64,000 nucleotides of DNA from Anabaena azotica FACHB-119 (GTDB taxonomy: Bacteria; Cyanobacteriota; Cyanobacteriia; Cyanobacteriales; Nostocaceae): positions 1-64,000 of the forward strand of contig NZ_JACJSG010000035.1 of the NCBI RefSeq assembly GCF_014697625.1, read 5' to 3'. The translations under genes and the position numbers were made by a program. The notes beneath the pieces were generated by a model. That model was given only the letters and a program-made list of their open reading frames with translations. It did no database searches and was not told where the DNA came from. The number at the start of each line of letters is the position of its first letter. Position 1 is the stretch's first letter. Shown here piece by piece: positions 42,504 through 51,087 of the stretch.

Positions 42504-42546
42504 CAGAGATAGCAGCCTGTAGCCACTGAGGCGAAGAAAGACCTGC
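42504..42546 (+). repeat. 43-bp leader repeat, copy 1
   Basis: Starts CAGAGATAGCAGCCTGTAGC and ends AAAGACCTGC. A second copy with about three mismatches lies at 42948-42990. Each precedes a small rightward gene by 40-63 bp. Confidence 0.8.
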
Positions 42547-42608
42547 CAGCGTGAGCGACGTGACCTGTGCAGCGCCGGCTTTACCAACCAAACCGAGGAA
42601 ATCAACAC

Positions 42609-42788
42609 ATGACCGTAACAACTCAACAACTGATACAAAATGCAGTAACCCTAAAACCAGATACGCTGGTTTACGTAGTAGGCACAAGCGGAACGGACTA
42701 CCCGATCGAGGAAATAGTCTTAGAAGGAGTATTGACTCTCCGCGTTGACGACGAGGGCGACGATGATGAGGAAGGCTCCGAGGAGTAG
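42609..42788 (+). CDS. Small acidic-tailed protein
   Basis: 59 residues from the ATG at 42609 (MTVTTQQLIQNAVTLKPDTL), preceded by GAGGAAAT. A compact beta-type middle (YVVGTSGTDYPIEEIVLEGVL) and an acidic tail (DDEGDDDEEGSEE). An acidic DNA-mimic or antitoxin-like role is possible but unproven. First rightward gene after the operator array. Confidence 0.55.
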   Translation: MTVTTQQLIQNAVTLKPDTLVYVVGTSGTDYPIEEIVLEGVLTLRVDDEGDDDEEGSEE

Positions 42789-43030
42789 TTACTAACTCCG
42801 TCCTGTGGCTGATGGACTGCCCATCACTGAGTAAAGGAGGTTCCCCACAAACAAATTGAGTTTCTGTATCGTTCCATTCAAGTGCCCGTAGTTGCTATTC
42901 GCTACAGGCTTCCCTCCAATAGCCAATACCCAATACCCCAAATCATGCAGAGATAGCAGCCTGTAGCCACTGAGGTAGAGAAAGACCTGCTAGGGGTGAC
43001 ATTTGTAAACTTTCGTAAAAAGCGATAACC
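42789..43030. other. Spacer with second leader repeat
   Basis: Holds copy 2 of the 43-bp repeat (42948-42990) and some CCAATAC units (about 42921-42940). No gene seen. Confidence 0.5.
42948..42990 (+). repeat. 43-bp leader repeat, copy 2
   Basis: Near-identical to 42504-42546; differs mainly at GAGGTAGAG versus GAGGCGAAG. It lies 41 bp before the 87-residue gene. Confidence 0.8.
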
Positions 43031-43294
43031 ATGAACAGATTTGTTGAAATTAGAGAACACAGCGCAGCAAAAATCGTGAACACGTCCGACATTAGCGCTG
43101 CGTTCATGGATGGCGGATTGCTGACCCTCTACTTATATGGAGGGCAGACGCTGAAATTCCAGGGGGCATCCGCCGAAAAGCTTTGGAAAATCATGAGCGA
43201 TTCCAGCTACTTGATACACAGCGATGAAAATGAAAACACTGTAACCCCCCTTCAGGAAGTGCTAGAAGACTTAGACGTTAAGACGAGGGGATGA
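43031..43294 (+). CDS. Unknown 87-residue protein
   Basis: Starts MNRFVEIREHSAAKIVNTSD. Beta-rich first half (GGLLTLYLYGGQTLKFQG) and a helical acidic C-terminus. No membrane segment, no recognised family. Preceded by the leader repeat. Confidence 0.55.
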   Translation: MNRFVEIREHSAAKIVNTSDISAAFMDGGLLTLYLYGGQTLKFQGASAEKLWKIMSDSSYLIHSDENENTVTPLQEVLEDLDVKTRG

Positions 43295-43367
43295 TGTTAT
43301 CTCAACTGATGGCAGTACAGGAGTGCAGCTAATTTCAAAACGAGGAGTGCGATCGCGCAGTAAAAAG

Positions 43368-43550
43368 ATGAGCCTTAACAATTGCTACGTCCTTCTGATA
43401 ACGGTATCCAGCCCGGACGAAATTCCTAAGCGAAAGCGCTTACTCATTTATCCAAGCTTGCACGTCCACGGGGATCACTCGGCTAAGTTTGCAAAGTTTC
43501 AAGGCAGTTTTCAAGAGTGCCAAGAATACGTCAACGCTCACAGTTTTTAA
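43368..43550 (+). CDS. Unknown 60-residue protein
   Basis: From the ATG at 43368: MSLNNCYVLLITVSSPDEIP, with a basic centre (KRKRLLIYPSLHVHGDH). A GTG start 45 nt upstream is possible. A HIP1 octamer lies just before it. No family recognised. Confidence 0.45.
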   Translation: MSLNNCYVLLITVSSPDEIPKRKRLLIYPSLHVHGDHSAKFAKFQGSFQECQEYVNAHSF

Positions 43551-43582
43551 ATTGGGGCAATCGCCCTTTTGGGAGGAGCAAA

Positions 43583-43885
43583 ATGATAGCGTTATTAATC
43601 ATCAACCCACCTGAACATACCTCTTTGGTGTCCTTCGTCATTCACAATTTGAAGCTTCAATCACTCCCCCGCACGGGGGAAAAATTCAACATCTCCGTAC
43701 AAAAGGAGTTGGCTGAGGCTTTTGAATTTTTGGAGGACGAGGTAGACGTAGACCTAGTTATCACTGATATCAAGCACATCTACGATGTTGGTGAAGGTGT
43801 GGAAGAACACATCATTAAGATCCATGCTTGTATAGATCCGACTTTTTGGGGAACTACTTACGGGGGAGAGATTTTTCGAGTGTGA
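43583..43885 (+). CDS. Unknown 100-residue protein
   Basis: Starts MIALLIINPPEHTSLVSFVI, preceded by GGGAGGAGC, a strong ribosome site that decides against an earlier in-frame ATG. Mixed alpha/beta with EKFNISVQKELAEAFEFLEDEVDVDLVITDIKHIYD. It ends DPTFWGTTYGGEIFRV. No family recognised. Confidence 0.6.
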   Translation: MIALLIINPPEHTSLVSFVIHNLKLQSLPRTGEKFNISVQKELAEAFEFLEDEVDVDLVITDIKHIYDVGEGVEEHIIKIHACIDPTFWGTTYGGEIFRV

Positions 43886-43950
43886 GAGTGCGATCGCGCC
43901 ACTATTTTTTATGTTATCCATAGTCCCAATTACGAGTCGAGAAGTAAATC

Positions 43951-44298
43951 ATGCGTAAAAAACAACAAAGAAAAATTTATCCACTACGTCATTACATCGA
44001 TTTTGAGTCTTACGATGACGAACAATCTGAGTACGAAGAAGATTTTGTACTCCATGAACTTGAGGAAAAATACGGACATTGCCTTGAGGACATGACTAAG
44101 TTAGAGAGGCTGTTGTTAATTGCGATGATTGCAAATGATTTATATGTTAATCGATGCGCTAAAGGATATGTCCATGAATGGATAAAGATAAAGCTCAATC
44201 CCTTTGAAACTATGGGCAAAATTTCACTTCGTCTGGATACAGAAGAAAAAGAATGCTTGCTAGAAGCATTGATTGATGGGATGGAACACGAAAAATAG
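43951..44298 (+). CDS. Unknown 115-residue protein
   Basis: Basic start (MRKKQQRKIYPLRHYIDFE), acidic centre (YDDEQSEYEEDFVLHELEEKYG) and helical C-terminus (MTKLERLLLIAMIANDLYV). No family recognised. Same strand as, and upstream of, the integrase. Confidence 0.55.
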   Translation: MRKKQQRKIYPLRHYIDFESYDDEQSEYEEDFVLHELEEKYGHCLEDMTKLERLLLIAMIANDLYVNRCAKGYVHEWIKIKLNPFETMGKISLRLDTEEKECLLEALIDGMEHEK

Positions 44299-44321
44299 GA
44301 GACAAGGATGTTCTGGGGAGT

Positions 44322-44903
44322 ATGCAGATGAAATGCCCCGTGGGTTTAATTTGCGAATATTTTGATGAGTGCGATCGCGCCTACTGCAATTCTTTAGTAA
44401 GGCCCTGGCCATTGCCTTATTGCATTGACTCTGACGGGCAAAGTGAATGTGAGGTGGAGCTACCCGCGTATAACCACACAATAAATAACGTTGAGGATTT
44501 GGAGTATTGGGAACGCTACAACGAATGGGTTCAAAGTATACGTAATGAATATTGGCTTGGCGGCTGGTGGGACGCGGTTCTGCTACCTTATCAATCCCAT
44601 CCAGCCGGAGGCTTGCTGGTCATTAAGCCCTTAAGGCTAAATAATGACATCGACTTTGCTTGTCATTCGGACTTTGCAAACGGATTCAGTAAGTACATCG
44701 ATTACTGGGAAGCCTTTGAGCCAGCAGTGCCAATTCATGGCTATCAAAAAATATTTGAACGTTTGCCGCCAACTCCACCACCGGAGGCGCTACTTGTAGA
44801 CAAATACTGCATCGAAAGGCATCGTAATATTCGTGATTACATAATGCTCTACTTCTCCGACTTCATCGGATGGGAATCTAATAACTTTCTAGAATGGGAT
44901 TAG
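44322..44903 (+). CDS. Unknown 193-residue protein upstream of integrase
   Basis: Starts MQMKCPVGLICEYFDECDRAYC; two Cys pairs (C5/C11, C17/C22) could bind metal. Trp- and Tyr-rich centre (EYWERYNEWVQSIRNEYWLGG). It ends eight bases before the integrase start, so the two are probably co-transcribed. No family recognised. Confidence 0.55.
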   Translation: MQMKCPVGLICEYFDECDRAYCNSLVRPWPLPYCIDSDGQSECEVELPAYNHTINNVEDLEYWERYNEWVQSIRNEYWLGGWWDAVLLPYQSHPAGGLLVIKPLRLNNDIDFACHSDFANGFSKYIDYWEAFEPAVPIHGYQKIFERLPPTPPPEALLVDKYCIERHRNIRDYIMLYFSDFIGWESNNFLEWD

Positions 44904-44910
44904 ACAATAA

Positions 44911-46017
44911 ATGACAATAGATAAGAGACTTAAGGAGGCAAACGGACGGCTTAGAAGTTACAAAGTTGGCATCGAAAAAATAGGCACCAGGCTTTATCTA
45001 AGAGCAACAATGCCACCCAAGCCAGAATCAACAAAAACCGACTGGTGTCAGCAAAGAGTTAGTATTGCTTCTGCTACTTCAGAAGGAGTAAAGACAGCCG
45101 AAAAGGAGGCGAAACTATTAAGATATAGACTTGACTCTAGGGAATTTAACTGGAGCGATTACACTGACTTTGCAGCGATGAAATCAGCCCCAACGATTGG
45201 TGAATTAATCGATGAATTTGAAAGAGAGTACTTTCAGCGTCGAGCTAAAAATTACAAGTCAGCTTCTACGTGGAAAGTTGATTATGTATCAGTTTTCAAA
45301 ACCTTAGACGTTAACAGTCAATTAACATCAGATATTCTGAAGTCGGCTATTTTATCAACTAAACCGGACACAAGAACACGCAAGAGATTCTGCCTAGCCT
45401 TGGGTGCATTAGCTAAATTTGCTGGTTTAGATTTTGACCCTAGCCCATATACAGGTGACTACAGCCCCAAAAGCAGAAAAGTTAGAGATTTACCCACAGA
45501 CGAAACCATTGTTGAGTGGTACTTCAAGATTCAAGACGCTAAATGGCAGTGGGTTTATGGAGTTCTTGCTACCTATGGGCTGAGGAATCATGAAGTATTT
45601 TTTCTCGACTTACAAGCACTGAGGAAGGGAAACAAGGTTTTAACCGTGCTTCAGGGCAAAACGGGACGTAGAACTGTCTGGCCCTATCATCCAGAGTGGT
45701 TTGACCAGTTCGGGCTACAAAATGTAAAAATTCCCGACATTATTCTTGATCGCCCTAACTCCGACATCGGCGCAACTGTCAGTCAGAGGTTTCGTCGAAA
45801 TGACAAGTTGCCGTTCAAAGTCTACGATTTGCGCCACTGCTGGGCAATCAGAACCTTGGAGTACAGGATAGACATCTCGTTAGCCGCCCAGCAGATGGGG
45901 CATAGCCTGAGTGTCCATAGTAACCTCTATCACACTTGGATTAACGCTCAACATCATCAACGAGCGTTTGATTTGGCAATGAGCAACAGCGATAGACCAC
46001 TGCCACCAAAAATTTAA
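44911..46017 (+). CDS. int: Tyrosine recombinase (integrase)
   Basis: 368 residues with the layout of element integrases: N-terminal arm-binding region, SAM-like core-binding domain (about 93-170) and catalytic domain (about 190-350). Active-site residues are Arg225 (GLRNHE), Lys250 (LQGKTGRRTVW), Arg308-His309 (DLRHCWA), His331 (QQMGHS) and nucleophile Tyr340 (NLYHTW). The usual first His of the HxxR box is Tyr305. It is the last gene of the element, reading toward attR, and most likely integrates at tRNA-Lys. Confidence 0.93.
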   Translation: MTIDKRLKEANGRLRSYKVGIEKIGTRLYLRATMPPKPESTKTDWCQQRVSIASATSEGVKTAEKEAKLLRYRLDSREFNWSDYTDFAAMKSAPTIGELIDEFEREYFQRRAKNYKSASTWKVDYVSVFKTLDVNSQLTSDILKSAILSTKPDTRTRKRFCLALGALAKFAGLDFDPSPYTGDYSPKSRKVRDLPTDETIVEWYFKIQDAKWQWVYGVLATYGLRNHEVFFLDLQALRKGNKVLTVLQGKTGRRTVWPYHPEWFDQFGLQNVKIPDIILDRPNSDIGATVSQRFRRNDKLPFKVYDLRHCWAIRTLEYRIDISLAAQQMGHSLSVHSNLYHTWINAQHHQRAFDLAMSNSDRPLPPKI

Positions 46018-46056
46018 GCCTAGACTCCGGTTGTCTGCGATTTTGTACAAAATCCG

Positions 46057-46092
46057 AAATGTCCAGTCACTTGTTTAGTGCTGGACATTTTG
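46057..46092 (+). terminator. Terminator of the integrase gene
   Basis: AAATGTCCAG (46057-46066) and CTGGACATTT (46081-46090) form a perfect 10-bp stem, with CACT/AGTG pairing further in, followed by TTGAG. It lies 40 bp after the integrase stop; arm-site function next to attR is an alternative. Confidence 0.65.
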
Positions 46093-46117
46093 AGCTACGA
46101 TAAAGTAAACGGTATGT

Positions 46118-46207
<90 letters not shown>

Positions 46208-46448
46208 TTGAGCAATTATCCCCCCTCAAAGTCTCAGTTTTTAGGCTTATTGAGTGCTGTAGTTTTGGCTAAATTAATAAAAACCTGTGCGATCGCGTTA
46301 CTCAATTTAAGCCAAGTAGCTACCATTGTATAATTTTGGGTATTGTACAAGGTAACTGTAATTTGACGCGATCGCCATCTTCCCTTAATGGCTTCAGTTT
46401 GTCCTAATGTCAAACTAAAACCATGAAATTATTACTCAAATTTACACC

Positions 46449-46865
46449 ATGCCAGCAAAAGACATCTATCATGATGAAGTCAAAAACGCATTGATTAAAG
46501 ACGGTTGGACTATCACTGCTGATCCTTACTTAATCAAATATGAGGATGCTGAACTATACGCCGACTTAGCAGCAGAGAAACCAATTGCGGCAGAACGTCA
46601 AGGACAGAAAATTGTTGTAGAAATCAAGAGCTTTGTAGGTAAATCACTTATGTATGATTTCCACAATGCTTTAGGGCAGTACATTGTCTATCGCAACTTG
46701 ATTCAACTTACTGAACCAGAATATATACTTTATTTAGCTATTGATGATGTTGTCTATGAGGAATTTTTTCAACGTAAATCTATACAAGCAGTTGTTAATC
46801 AAAATCACCTTTTTTTAATCGTCGTAGATACAGAAAAAGAGGAAATTAAACAATGGATAACCTAG
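46449..46865 (+). CDS. xisH: XisH family protein
   Basis: 138 residues. It matches XisH, first described as one of the factors needed for excision of the Anabaena fdxN element. An endonuclease-like core is visible: AERQGQKIVVEIKSFVGKS has the E-x-K signature of PD-(D/E)xK folds, preceded by AELYADLAAEKPIAAE. It overlaps xisI by 13 bp. XisHI pairs are multi-copy in filamentous cyanobacteria and their general role is unclear. It lies 240 bp outside attR, so formally not part of the element. Confidence 0.9.
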   Translation: MPAKDIYHDEVKNALIKDGWTITADPYLIKYEDAELYADLAAEKPIAAERQGQKIVVEIKSFVGKSLMYDFHNALGQYIVYRNLIQLTEPEYILYLAIDDVVYEEFFQRKSIQAVVNQNHLFLIVVDTEKEEIKQWIT

Positions 46866-47206
46866 ATAAATATCGCATTGTTATCAAAAAGATATTAACT
46901 GAGTATTACGAATTGGCTAATGCTCAAGTTATCAGCAGTAGGGAAATTGAGGTAAGCGATCGCTTGGCATTGGATGAAGAAAGGGATCAGTATCTTTGGT
47001 TTCGGTTTGGCTGGGATAATAAGAAGCTGATACAGCATATTATCATCTATTTGTGCATCAAAGATGGCAAAGTTTGGGTAGAAGCAGACGCAACTGATTT
47101 ATGCGTTGTTGATGACTTGCTATCAGCAGGAATACCCCCAAGCGATATTGTTTTAGGCTTTCATCATCCAAATAAGCGAGGTTTTACAGAATTTGCCACA
47201 GCCTAA
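46853..47206 (+). CDS. xisI: XisI family protein
   Basis: 117 residues: MDNLDKYRIVIKKILTEYYELA start, ERDQYLWFRFGWDNKKLIQH centre and DLLSAGIPPSDIVLGFHHP end, the XisI pattern. Co-translated with xisH. Thought to act together with XisH; whether they serve DNA excision or another function is unknown outside the fdxN case. Confidence 0.92.
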   Translation: MDNLDKYRIVIKKILTEYYELANAQVISSREIEVSDRLALDEERDQYLWFRFGWDNKKLIQHIIIYLCIKDGKVWVEADATDLCVVDDLLSAGIPPSDIVLGFHHPNKRGFTEFATA

Positions 47207-47251
47207 GTAAGCAGGGATGATAGGCTATGGCAAATTGCAAAATGTACATCT

Positions 47252-48463
47252 ATGGCACAAAAATGGCTATCGATTATCGGTATCGGTGAGGATGGAATAC
47301 CAGGGCTAAGTGCGATCGCTCAATCTCTACTCGCTCAAGCTAACATCATTGTGGGCGGCGATCGCCATCTATCAATGTTACCGCCAAACGACCACCGCGA
47401 AAAAATCCTCTGGACTTCACCTATCAGTCACTCAGTAGAGGAAATTATCAGTCGTCGCGGTCAAGCTGTATGTGTGTTAGCCAGTGGTGATCCTCTATGT
47501 TACGGTATTGGTGTTACCCTGAAGCGACGCATACCCATATCCGAAATCACAATTATCCCTGCGCCTTCATCCTTTAGCCTCGCCTGTGCCAGATTAGGAT
47601 GGTCTTTAACCGAAGTAGAAACCCTCAGTTTATGCGGTCGTCCCTCGGCTTTGCTGCAATCTTATATATATCCTGGGGCGCGGTTGTTAATTTTGAGCGA
47701 AGGTAAAAATACACCCGGAATTGTCGCCGAAATCCTCACACAGCGAGGTTTTGGTCATAGCCAAATAACAGTATTGGAACGGATGGGTGGCATTCATGAA
47801 AGAATATTCACAAGCACAGCCGCAGCTTGGCAGGAAACAGAAATTGCAGACTTGAATGCGATCGCCGTCTATTGTCTTGCTGATTCTGGTATTATACCCT
47901 TACCCAGAGTACCAGGATTACCAGATAACGCCTATCACCATGATGGACAACTTACCAAACGGGAAGTGAGAGCCGTTACTCTATCAACTTTAGCACCCAG
48001 CCCTGGAGAATTACTTTGGGATGTCGGCGCGGGTTGTGGTTCCATCTCCATAGAATGGATGCGGACTCATCAGCGATGTATTGCGATCGCGATCGAACAA
48101 AACGCCGCCAGACTACAATACATTGCAGATAACGCCGCCGCATTAGGTACACCCCACCTGAAAATCATCCCAGGTAAAGCACCATCAGCCCTGCAAGATT
48201 TACCTACACCCGATGCCATATTTATTGGTGGTGGAGTCACAGCAGAAGGGTTGTTTGACATTTGTTGGCAAAAACTACGTCCAGGGGGAAGATTAGTTGC
48301 TAATGTAGTCACTATAGAAGGTGAGCAAACTTTATTTCAATGGTATGAAAAAGTAGGTGGTAGTTTTACCCGTATCGCTATTCAACGAGCCGAACCAATT
48401 GGTAAATTTTTAGGCTGGCGGGCGATGGCTCCTGTAACTCAATGGAGCGCATTCAAACATTAA
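47252..48463 (+). CDS. cbiET: Precorrin-6Y C5,15-methyltransferase (CbiE-CbiT fusion)
   Basis: 403 residues. The N-terminal CbiE domain (about 1-200) starts LSIIGIGEDGIPGLSAIAQSLL and has VLASGDPLCYGIG. The C-terminal CbiT domain (about 215-400) has EVRAVTLSTLAPSPGELLWDVGAGCGSISIEWMR (SAM site) and DAIFIGGG. The enzyme methylates C5 and C15 and removes the C12 acetate carboxyl in corrin ring synthesis. Fused forms are usual in cyanobacteria. No other cobalamin gene is adjacent. Confidence 0.95.
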   Translation: MAQKWLSIIGIGEDGIPGLSAIAQSLLAQANIIVGGDRHLSMLPPNDHREKILWTSPISHSVEEIISRRGQAVCVLASGDPLCYGIGVTLKRRIPISEITIIPAPSSFSLACARLGWSLTEVETLSLCGRPSALLQSYIYPGARLLILSEGKNTPGIVAEILTQRGFGHSQITVLERMGGIHERIFTSTAAAWQETEIADLNAIAVYCLADSGIIPLPRVPGLPDNAYHHDGQLTKREVRAVTLSTLAPSPGELLWDVGAGCGSISIEWMRTHQRCIAIAIEQNAARLQYIADNAAALGTPHLKIIPGKAPSALQDLPTPDAIFIGGGVTAEGLFDICWQKLRPGGRLVANVVTIEGEQTLFQWYEKVGGSFTRIAIQRAEPIGKFLGWRAMAPVTQWSAFKH

Positions 48464-48488
48464 TCTACTGCCATGCAGTAAACTTTAC

Positions 48489-48611
48489 AGGACTTACGCA
48501 ACTGGCACAATGGTAGGGTGCGTCAGATGTGGAAAATTTCTTAATTTATCCGAAATTATTCGGTCTGACGCACAATACAGTTAGTTTAATTATAACACTT
48601 GCGTAAGTCCT
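48489..48611. mobile_element. 123-bp MITE with AGGACTTACGCAA ends
   Basis: Ends AGGACTTACGCAA and TTGCGTAAGTCCT. The inner TAGGGTGCGTCAGATGTG and TCTGACGCAC arms form a second hairpin. It is the uninterrupted counterpart of the copy at 12502-12758 and lies just before the antiporter start. Confidence 0.85.
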
Positions 48612-48624
48612 ACTTTACCTGAAA

Positions 48625-50367
48625 ATGTCACACCAGGGCAAAATTATGGCAGCCGAGCAGAGCTTGATTCTTGATATGACGACTGTTTTAGGAACATCTG
48701 CACTGGGAGGATATTTTGCCAATCGACTGCGCCAGCCTGTTCTGCTTGGTTACTTAGTCACTGGCTTACTAGTAGGGCCTTACGGCTTCAAGCTATTAAG
48801 TGATGTGCCACGTATTCAATCTTTAGCATCTATTGGCGTTGCTTTTTTATTGTTTGCTCTTGGTGTCGAGTTTTCTTTGACAGAATTAAAACGAGTCAAG
48901 GATATTGCTATCAAGGGAAGCTTACTACAAATAGGTTTAACTACAGCTTTTGTCGCAGCTTTAACTATTTGGCTGGGTTGGGTTGAGGGAATAACTCAAG
49001 GCATTTTTTTAGGTGCAGTCCTCTCCCTTTCTTCCACGGCTGTAGTGTTGAAATCTCTAGCGGAAACAGGCGAAACGAATACAATTCATGGTCAAGTGAT
49101 GCTGGCAATTTTAATTGCCCAAGATTTGATGTTAGGCTTGATGTTAGCTATTTTACCCGCTTTAAACCAGCCAGAAAGTATTGGTTTAGCTTTAGGTAGT
49201 GCTTTATTAAAAGTGTTGATATTTTTAGCCGCCGCCTTTGCCTTTGGACGCTGGATAGTACCAACTTTAATTAGTAAAGTTGCTGCAACTGAGAATACAG
49301 AATTATTTATCCTCGCTGTAATTGCCCTATGTTTAGGAGTAGCGTTAGTTACAGCTAAACTTGGGCTTTCCATTGAAATGGGTGCATTTGTCGCTGGGTT
49401 AATGGTGTCGGAAATTGACTATGCAGATCATGCTCTAGCAAAAGTCCTTCCCCTCAGAGATACCTTTGCTTGTTTGTTCTTCGCCTCAATTGGGATGCTA
49501 ATTGATCCTGGTGTCTTAATTCAAAACATTGGCACAATTCTCGGACTAGTGGCTTTAGTCATGTTGGGTAAAGCTGCTATTATTATGCCCATCATTTTGA
49601 GGTTTGGTTACTCGCTCAAAACCGCTATCATTACCAGTTTTGGGATTAATCAAATTGGGGAATTTTCCTTTGTTTTAGCTTTGGCAGGTTTGCAACTGAA
49701 ACTAATTCCCGAAAGTAAATATTTACTCCTATTAGGGACAACAGCAATTACACTTGTCCTCACGCCTGTATGGCTGAAAATATCCCCTCATTTGGCATCT
49801 AGACTCTTGCAAATGCCCTTATTTGCCAATTACCTCCGACAATTTGCCGAACCCAAAATGTTATCTATTCCCGAAACCATCACTGGTCATGTTGTGGTTG
49901 CAGGTTATGGCAGAGTCGGACAAGTTATTGTGAAAATTTTACAAAATCAAGGTTATGCAATTATAGTAATTGAAAATAGCGAAGCCGCTATTCAAAGATT
50001 GAGAATGGAGCAAATTCCCTACATTTTTGGTGATGCTGATTCAGAATTAGTGCTAGAAAAAGTACATCTAGAAACAGCTAAGGCTTTAGCGATCGCTCTC
50101 CCTGATCCTGCCAGTTCTAGATTACTACTACAAAGAGCCTTAGCGATCGCCCCAGCACTAGATATCATCGCCCGCTCCCACCACAACAGTGAAATAGACA
50201 TTTTGACTCAAATGGGTGCAAAGGAAGTCGTACAACCAGAATTTGAAGCCGCACTAGAGTTAAGCGCCCATTTACTAGCAACCTTGGGAGAACCAGAAAA
50301 TCAAATCCGCACAGTCATCTCCAACATCCGCACCGATAGATACCGCAGTATTAGAGTGAGTCATTAG
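48625..50367 (+). CDS. Cation:proton antiporter with RCK domain (KefB/CPA2 type)
   Basis: 580 residues. About twelve membrane helices (1-390) with GYLVTGLLVGPYGFKLL, FALGVEFS, LSSTAVVLKSLAETGE and LSIEMGAFVAGLMVSE, then a cytosolic TrkA-N/RCK domain (about 415-540) with the Rossmann motif VVVAGYGRVGQVIVKIL and an acidic ENSEAA strand end that favours NAD(H). Expected to exchange K+ or Na+ for protons in the plasma membrane. A second ATG at 48646 is an alternative start. The MITE sits 14 bp upstream. Confidence 0.93.
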   Translation: MSHQGKIMAAEQSLILDMTTVLGTSALGGYFANRLRQPVLLGYLVTGLLVGPYGFKLLSDVPRIQSLASIGVAFLLFALGVEFSLTELKRVKDIAIKGSLLQIGLTTAFVAALTIWLGWVEGITQGIFLGAVLSLSSTAVVLKSLAETGETNTIHGQVMLAILIAQDLMLGLMLAILPALNQPESIGLALGSALLKVLIFLAAAFAFGRWIVPTLISKVAATENTELFILAVIALCLGVALVTAKLGLSIEMGAFVAGLMVSEIDYADHALAKVLPLRDTFACLFFASIGMLIDPGVLIQNIGTILGLVALVMLGKAAIIMPIILRFGYSLKTAIITSFGINQIGEFSFVLALAGLQLKLIPESKYLLLLGTTAITLVLTPVWLKISPHLASRLLQMPLFANYLRQFAEPKMLSIPETITGHVVVAGYGRVGQVIVKILQNQGYAIIVIENSEAAIQRLRMEQIPYIFGDADSELVLEKVHLETAKALAIALPDPASSRLLLQRALAIAPALDIIARSHHNSEIDILTQMGAKEVVQPEFEAALELSAHLLATLGEPENQIRTVISNIRTDRYRSIRVSH

Positions 50368-50474
50368 TCAACTGACCAATGACTAATGACAATTGGTATA
50401 GTCATTTAGGGGGATGTCAACAAATCAAGTTGTCATCTAGCTTGGGAAGGTCAAATGATATATGTAGATGTAGC

Positions 50475-50684
50475 ATGATTCAACCCTTAGCTATTTCCAT
50501 ACCTGAACCACAAATTCCCAACCCGGAACCCAACCCCCTACCCAGTCCTGAACCCACACCAGGGCCAAGTATACCGGAGCCTGTACCCGAAACAGTACCG
50601 TCTCCTATTCCCCAAACGGTTCCGGGAACCATCCCCCAAACAGTACCAACTACCATTCCCCAAACAATACCGGGGCCTGTATAG
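50475..50684 (+). CDS. Small Pro-rich repeat peptide
   Basis: 69 residues (MIQPLAISIPEPQIPNPEPN start) made of PxP units ending in TVPGTIPQTVPTTIPQTIPG. No signal peptide. It could be a real low-complexity protein or a chance frame through repeat DNA. The repeat is codon-phased (PQTVP/PQTIP), which favours coding. Confidence 0.45.
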   Translation: MIQPLAISIPEPQIPNPEPNPLPSPEPTPGPSIPEPVPETVPSPIPQTVPGTIPQTVPTTIPQTIPGPV

Positions 50685-51087
50685 GGTTTATTCCCTGAAA
50701 ATATAGACAGATATTTCAACTATGCACAAATAACCCAGTCAACTGTGTTATAATTGGCATTGTTCAAAAAGCGTTGATCTTTGGAAAAAGGTGTAAGTCC
50801 TGATTTGAAACTGCACAGAGTTAGAATTAGCATAACAACCTGTTTCTGTGTGACAGAAAAATCTCTAAATCAAACAAATTAATACATTTCCAAAAGTAGC
50901 TAATCAAATAAGAACGAGAAAACAGGTCAAAAGTAGTCGGGAACTTATCTAGGAATATAGATAAAACCTGGTAGAGCGGCTTGTAGTTAGTCCAGTCAGG
51001 GTAAAACCTGACAAAGCTCAAAGTAATAGCCAAAGTAATATTTGTCTATGAAATTAGTAACTATAAACTCAAAATCCTACATCAAAA
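50685..51087. other. Intergenic region with three small hairpins
   Basis: No gene seen. Perfect stems occur at 50843-50859 (TTTCTGT/ACAGAAA), 50945-50964 (TTATCTA/TAGATAA) and 50995-51012 (GTCAGG/CCTGAC). A half MITE end (GTGTAAGTCCT) lies near 50791-50801. A short structured RNA upstream of ychF is possible but unproven. Confidence 0.4.

Noticed and set aside
42504..42546. 43-bp repeat as a known riboswitch or ribozyme
   Set aside because: Compared by eye with glutamine, guanidine, c-di-GMP, TPP, fluoride and hammerhead consensus; none fits.
50480..50719. Gly/Val-rich minus-strand frame opposite the Pro-rich peptide
   Set aside because: Mirror image of the Pro-codon repeat; no start signal.
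50843..51012. Region before ychF as 6S RNA or another known ncRNA
   Set aside because: Three short hairpins but no consensus match I can name; left as an unassigned region.
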